DNA of 35,792 nt from the NCBI RefSeq assembly GCF_900111325.1, contig NZ_FOGW01000023.1, forward strand, positions 1 through 35,792. Reading direction: 5' to 3'. The DNA is from Lachnobacterium bovis (GTDB lineage: Bacteria; Bacillota; Clostridia; Lachnospirales; Lachnospiraceae). The position numbers were made by a program, and so were the translations under genes. This document shows, piece by piece, positions 31,683 through 35,792 of this stretch. The notes under the pieces were generated by a model, which had not been told where the DNA came from, made no database searches, and saw only the letters and a program-made list of their open reading frames with translations. Within the stretch, counting starts at the first letter, position 1, and each line of letters starts with the position of its first letter.

Positions 31683-33430
31683 TAATTATTACCTCCTTCG
31701 TCAAAATCTCCACCGCCGTTAGTTTGAGATTCGTATACATCACGATATATATCATTATTTTTAATAAGATTTTCATGTGTATCAAATGCATCAACTATAC
31801 CATCGTTTAAAACGATAATTCGGTCAGCATCTTGAATAGAAGAAACACGTTGTGCGATGATTAATTTAGTAGTACCAGGGATAGCTTCCTTAAAGGCTTT
31901 TCTAATTTTAGCATCAGTTGCTGTATCTACAGCACTTGTACTATCATCTAAAATAAGAATTTTTGGCTTTTTCAATAAAGCTCGAGCAATACATAGTCTT
32001 TGTTTTTGACCACCAGATACATTAGAACCACCCTGTTCAATATATGTATTATATTTATTAGGGAATCGTTCAATAAATTCGTCAGCACATGCGAGTTTAC
32101 ATGCATTGATACATTCTTCATCAGTTGCATTAGGATTACCCCAACGAAGGTTGTCAAGGATAGTACCACTAAATAATACATTCTTTTGTAAAACAACAGA
32201 TACTTGGTTTCTAAGAGTATCTAAATCATATTTTTTAACATCTATACCGCCGACACTTACGCATCCATCTGTTACATCATAGAGGCGGCTGATTAGATTA
32301 ACAAGTGAAGATTTACTACTACCAGTTCCACCAAGGATACCAATAGTTTCTCCAGATTTTATTTCTAAATTTACATTAGAAAGAACAGGAGATTCAGCTG
32401 TTTTGCTGTATTTGAAATTGACATTTTCAAATTTGATAGATCCGTCTTTGATTTCGTATACAGGATCTTTCGGATTGCTTAAAGTACTTTGTTCGTTTAA
32501 GATTTCTGCGATACGATTTGCACTAGCAATACTCATGGATATCATTACTAATACGAAAGATAACATCATTAAACTCATAAGAATATTCATACAATAAGCA
32601 AGTAAACTACTTAATTCGCCAGTTTCAAGGGAACCACCAACTACCATTTTAGCACCAAACCAACTAACTAAAATAATACAAGTGTAAACTGTAAATTGCA
32701 TAAAAGGTGAATTCCAAATGATAATATTTTCTGCTTTTACAAGCATATCATGGATTGTTTGGTTAGATATATTAAAACGTTCTTTTTCATGTTTGCTACG
32801 TACATAAGCCTTAACAACACGAATAGCCGAAATATTTTCTTCAACACTTTCATTTAAGGAATCATATTTTCTAAATGCTGCTTGGAAATATTTCATTGCC
32901 ATAAGAGTAAGTATTAAAAGCAATGAACCAAGAATAATTACCGCAAATAGATAGATAAGAGCTAGACGAGGGCTTATAATAAAACATGCAACCATTGAAC
33001 AAATCATACTTGCAGGAGCACGCATACACATACGAAGTATCATTTGATAAGCGTTTTGTACGTTAGTAACATCTGTTGTCAAACGAGTTACAAGTCCGGC
33101 TGTATTGTATTTATCAATATTTGCAAACGAGAAATTTTGTATATTTCTAAACATTGCACGTCTTAAATTGCGTCCTAATCCCATTGAAGCTCTAGCGCCA
33201 TAAGTCGCACCTAAACATCCGAAAGTAAGACTGCAAAGGGCAATAACAATCATAAGAAAACCAGTTTTATAAATGTAAGAAAAATCATGCTTATTTATAC
33301 CAGTATCTATAATTTTTGCCATTAAAAAAGGTATAAGAGTTTCCATTAAAACTTCACCAAGCATAAAAAGAGGAGTAAGAATGGAATCTTTTTTAAATTC
33401 TTTTAATTCTGCACTTAAAGTTTTTAGCAT
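31682..33430 (-). CDS. Heterodimeric ABC exporter, subunit with degenerate ATP site
   Basis: The product has 582 residues from the ATG at 33430 (AAGGGA upstream); a longer in-frame reading to 33502 has no ribosome-binding site. Six membrane helices are followed by a nucleotide-binding domain with Walker A GGTGSSKSS and signature NVSGGQKQRLCIAR. Walker B ends LILDDSTSAVD, with Asp in place of the catalytic Glu, and the H-loop is IIAQRVSS, with Gln in place of His. This asymmetry is the hallmark of heterodimeric exporters with one non-hydrolysing site. The acidic, glycine-rich tail (NGGGDFDEGGNN) is unusual. A strong promoter and palindrome lie upstream. Confidence 0.9.
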   Translation of the reverse strand: MLKTLSAELKEFKKDSILTPLFMLGEVLMETLIPFLMAKIIDTGINKHDFSYIYKTGFLMIVIALCSLTFGCLGATYGARASMGLGRNLRRAMFRNIQNFSFANIDKYNTAGLVTRLTTDVTNVQNAYQMILRMCMRAPASMICSMVACFIISPRLALIYLFAVIILGSLLLILTLMAMKYFQAAFRKYDSLNESVEENISAIRVVKAYVRSKHEKERFNISNQTIHDMLVKAENIIIWNSPFMQFTVYTCIILVSWFGAKMVVGGSLETGELSSLLAYCMNILMSLMMLSFVLVMISMSIASANRIAEILNEQSTLSNPKDPVYEIKDGSIKFENVNFKYSKTAESPVLSNVNLEIKSGETIGILGGTGSSKSSLVNLISRLYDVTDGCVSVGGIDVKKYDLDTLRNQVSVVLQKNVLFSGTILDNLRWGNPNATDEECINACKLACADEFIERFPNKYNTYIEQGGSNVSGGQKQRLCIARALLKKPKILILDDSTSAVDTATDAKIRKAFKEAIPGTTKLIIAQRVSSIQDADRIIVLNDGIVDAFDTHENLIKNNDIYRDVYESQTNGGGDFDEGGNN

Positions 33431-33520
33431 TTTGTCCCTTCTTTCTGTAATATAAATATTTTTTACGATGATACATTTAAGGTATCGGTAAAATCTTAGC
33501 ATATAACACTTGAAAAAATA

Positions 33521-33534
33521 GTTAGTATGCTAAC
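33521..33534. promoter_or_regulatory. Palindromic operator, MarR-type candidate
   Basis: GTTAGTATGCTAAC matches its own reverse complement at all but one base-pair step, and it lies 7 bp downstream of the -10 box of the exporter promoter, over the probable transcript start. GTTAG-N4-CTAAC palindromes at that position suit a MarR-family repressor; such regulators often control this exporter type. Confidence 0.55.
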
Positions 33535-33541
33535 AATATAA

Positions 33542-33570
33542 ATGATAGACTTTTTAATAGAGCATGTCAA
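33542..33570 (-). promoter_or_regulatory. Promoter of the heterodimeric ABC exporter operon
   Basis: On the minus strand, a perfect TTGACA (33565-33570), a 17-bp spacer and TATCAT (33542-33547), giving a leader of about 105 nt before the ATG at 33430. Confidence 0.82.
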
Positions 33571-33837
33571 TAAAAATATACAAAAACAGGCGGTCATTTT
33601 TATGAAAAAAGACAATAATTTTCAAGAGAGTAAATACAATGTAAAAAATATAGGTTTGCTTGTTAGGACAATTTAGAAACAATATCATGATTAAGTGTGA
33701 GAAGGGCGATTAAAGAAAAAAAGTTTAATAAAATGCTTTTTTTTTAACTAATGTGTGCTAAAATTATAAACGAAGATAGTCCAATGCATAGAGAATATTA
33801 TAAATGAATTAGGATAGATGAAAAGGAAGGCAAAGGT

Positions 33838-34365
33838 ATGAAAATTTCAAAATACACAATATTAAAATACGTATGTGTAATATCATTAGAAATAGTGTTA
33901 GCCGCGTGTATAGTTAAGCCACATTATGATAAATATGCTTGCAAGGATGATTTACCACCATTGGCAATTAAGGCGCAGTTAAAAAAAGCAGAAAAAGACA
34001 ACATAAGTGGAAACGAAGAAGAGAAACCTCTAAAAAAAGCTTTAGAGAATAGAATAAAAAAAGGTGAAATCGTAAAAAAAACACCAAGTAAGTATAAATG
34101 CAATATTTTACCGGTTTTTGATTTGAAAAAGGATGTATATTTTACAAAATATAATATCTATAATAAAAAAACAAATAAAAAAGTAGGAGAAGGCTATATT
34201 GCTTCAACGTGTGAAGAAATTGGAGATTTAGAAAAAAGTATGGAAGGTGATTTTAATTATATAACATATATAAAAGTGTTTAATCCTGATGATCCAAGTG
34301 AAAATTATGAAGTTAAAGAACCGGGCTATTTTACAAATTTTCAATTTGAAAAAATCAAAGAGTAG
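33838..34365 (+). CDS. Lipoprotein-like protein of unknown function
   Basis: The product has 175 residues, with AAGGAAGGCAAAGG before the ATG. The N-terminus has two Lys residues and a hydrophobic run ending in LAAC (C24), a plausible lipobox, so it is likely an outer-surface lipoprotein. A lysine/glutamate-rich helical stretch (residues 45-85) leads to a beta-rich C-terminal half (YKCNILPVFDLKKDVYFTKYNIYNKKTNKKVGEGYI). I do not recognise a family. It is followed after 54 nt by a membrane-anchored protein and then a third gene, which together look like one operon. Confidence 0.65.
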   Translation: MKISKYTILKYVCVISLEIVLAACIVKPHYDKYACKDDLPPLAIKAQLKKAEKDNISGNEEEKPLKKALENRIKKGEIVKKTPSKYKCNILPVFDLKKDVYFTKYNIYNKKTNKKVGEGYIASTCEEIGDLEKSMEGDFNYITYIKVFNPDDPSENYEVKEPGYFTNFQFEKIKE

Positions 34366-34419
34366 AAAATGAGCTTTGGCTAACATGTATAAGAAAGAAT
34401 AAAAGAACAGGGAAAAAAA

Positions 34420-35742
34420 ATGATGAAATTAGAAGTTAAAAAGTTTATAAAAACCAATTTTACTTTATTAGCTATAACTTTTGTTATATGTATTATATCA
34501 GCTATATTGTGTTTTTATAGTGAAAGTATTATGGCCTTTTTTTCGTATAAAGATGAGGTAAAAAAAAGTTCTTCAGAGAAGTATAAGTCATTATCATATG
34601 ATTTCAGCAAATTGAAAGTGTCAAAGACTGAAAATGGAAATTACGTACTTATAGATGATAGGAATAAAGAGTTTGATTTGGTTTCAAAAAATGAAATTGG
34701 TAGTTATGCTTATAATACGCAGGGAAAATATTTTATAAATTATACTGAACCGTTTGAAGAGCAGAGAAACAAGAATATAAAAAAATTTGAATATGATGTT
34801 TATAATCTAGATAAGAAAAAAGTTACAAAAAGAATAGATTTAAAAGCGTTACTAAACAAATATTGTAGTGATTGTTGGTGGACTTCAAAGGATATTATAG
34901 AAAATAATGTGGTATATAGTGTAAATGGAAAGACATATATTACAGCTGGATTTGTCAATCCTACAGTTGCAGAACCAATTTATTATTTTTGTGATCGTTT
35001 TAAATCTACACCGAAACAGGATATAGTATTATTACGCCAATTTGGATCTGAACATGATATAAGAAGTAACAAGAATGTAAGTGATGGCGATTATGGTTGG
35101 TATTTAGGAGAAGTCACATATGGTGGACTTTATATTTCATTAGATCAGAAAGATATTATAAAATCACTTTTATATTCTTCAAAAAACAAGAGAAATGTAT
35201 TTCAAAAAGTTGGTTCAAATAATAGTAAATTAGAGCCAGATGATATTCAGTACAATTTTATTTATGATAAATTAAATGAAAGAAAAAATCCATATGATAA
35301 TATGAAAAAATACCCAGATGAATATCGATTTACAGATAGTGAGTTGGTAGAACATAAAGAGTATAGTGAAGATTATTATAAAAATTTTTTGATTTTAGAT
35401 AAAATAAAAACAGCAAATGGAATTGAGAGTTGTTTTGCAACAGACTACACCAACCCATTTTGCAAAGTAAAGATAGAATTTAATTCATCAGCCTTAAAAT
35501 CAAACATGACCAACTTATTTAATAAGTATCCTGAACTTAAGAAATATGTTGGTGTAAAAGGTAAGAAAATAACATTGTTTGATCATGACTTAGAGAATGA
35601 TGATCAAGTGTTGCAATTATTTACACCAGATGGCAAACCATTAAGCTTTGCAGGTGTAAAAGATGACAAAGTTGGCGAGATAACAGGAGTTGCGGATTAT
35701 TGCCAGAAGATGAAAAAATATTATGAAACTCAAAAACACTAA
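34420..35742 (+). CDS. Membrane-anchored extracellular protein of unknown function
   Basis: The product has 440 residues; the ATG at 34420 is followed by a second ATG at 34423, and the ribosome-binding site (CAGGGA) is moderate. One membrane segment at residues 14-36, preceded by basic residues, anchors a large exterior domain. That domain is rich in Tyr, Asp and Asn with repeated beta-like strands (GNYVLIDDRNKEFDL, KYFINYTEP, KFEYDVYNLDKKK, VVYSVNGKTYITAG). Cysteine pairs include CSDC near residue 149. I know no family for it. It could be a surface binding or sensing protein working with the lipoprotein-like protein upstream. Confidence 0.68.
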   Translation: MMKLEVKKFIKTNFTLLAITFVICIISAILCFYSESIMAFFSYKDEVKKSSSEKYKSLSYDFSKLKVSKTENGNYVLIDDRNKEFDLVSKNEIGSYAYNTQGKYFINYTEPFEEQRNKNIKKFEYDVYNLDKKKVTKRIDLKALLNKYCSDCWWTSKDIIENNVVYSVNGKTYITAGFVNPTVAEPIYYFCDRFKSTPKQDIVLLRQFGSEHDIRSNKNVSDGDYGWYLGEVTYGGLYISLDQKDIIKSLLYSSKNKRNVFQKVGSNNSKLEPDDIQYNFIYDKLNERKNPYDNMKKYPDEYRFTDSELVEHKEYSEDYYKNFLILDKIKTANGIESCFATDYTNPFCKVKIEFNSSALKSNMTNLFNKYPELKKYVGVKGKKITLFDHDLENDDQVLQLFTPDGKPLSFAGVKDDKVGEITGVADYCQKMKKYYETQKH

Positions 35743-35761
35743 AAAATGGAGTAGAAATTAA

Positions 35762-35792
35762 ATGAGTATAGAAAAAAATAATAAAGTAACTA
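35762..35792 (+). CDS. Start of a coding region cut by the window end
   Basis: An ATG with GGAG 10 nt upstream begins 19 nt after the previous stop codon and reads MSIEKNNKVT before the sequence ends. The spacing and direction fit a third gene of the same operon. Too little is present to identify it. Confidence 0.55.
   Translation, partial: MSIEKNNKVT

Larger units (their letters stand above)
33431..33837. other. 407-bp intergenic region between divergent operons
   Basis: It contains the minus-strand promoter and palindrome for the ABC exporter at 33521-33570. It also contains a 24-codon plus-strand ORF at 33602-33676 with no good ribosome-binding site, and A/T-rich sequence leading to a possible TATAAA -10 near 33764 for the gene at 33838. 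I see no RNA gene or repeat in the rest. Confidence 0.6.

Noticed and set aside
33602..33676. 24-codon ORF as a real small gene
   Set aside because: The ribosome-binding site is poor and there is no supporting promoter; kept only as a speculative regulator remnant in the findings.

Overview
The window is low-GC, Gram-positive DNA. Strong AGGAGG-type ribosome-binding sites, TTGACA/TATAAT promoters, many ABC exporters, LytTR regulators, glgP and paired half-transporters point to Bacillota, class Clostridia, most likely Lachnospiraceae. Genus cannot be fixed by eye. No rRNA, tRNA, CRISPR array or replication origin was seen. The left edge carries the last 43 codons of an IS110-type transposase, followed by an SGNH-hydrolase-like gene.

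The most distinctive region is 1.7-11.0 kb, all on the minus strand. It is an accessory locus built from: a LytTR response regulator (10121-10816); a small secreted protein of unknown family (9524-9952); an ABC ATPase, a membrane-anchored extracellular protein and three membrane proteins (5817-9442); a second LytTR protein that lacks its receiver domain (5302-5742); and a second operon with two ABC ATPases and two membrane proteins (1726-5198). An identical 49-bp element, holding two copies of an 11-bp motif 20 bp apart, sits directly upstream of the -35 box of both the regulator gene and the secreted-protein gene. A diverged relative precedes the second ABC operon. I read this as a self-regulating, LytTR-controlled secreted peptide or bacteriocin-like system with its own export or immunity transporters.

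From 11.0 to 14.4 kb the content is chromosomal core: a split ThrE-type amino-acid exporter pair, a small unknown gene, a DUF436/YwlG protein, apt and a PAP2 phosphatase. From 14.7 to 18.7 kb lies a two-gene ABC exporter-type operon of the kind often coupled to ECF transporters, ending in a 27-codon remnant of an ECF ATPase, then a free-standing FakA/DAK-type domain protein. An AraC regulator is divergent from glgP, which has a long leader able to form a large stem.

From 22.5 to 28.6 kb, on the plus strand, are a TPR lipoprotein, hflX, a condensation/acetyltransferase-like protein with its zinc-ribbon membrane partner, and a LicD-family protein. From 28.7 to 33.4 kb, on the minus strand, are a double-domain hemerythrin and a heterodimeric ABC exporter with one degenerate ATP site and a palindromic operator at its promoter. 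The right edge (33.8 kb on) starts an unrecognised operon of a lipoprotein-like protein, a membrane-anchored protein and a third gene cut by the window end.
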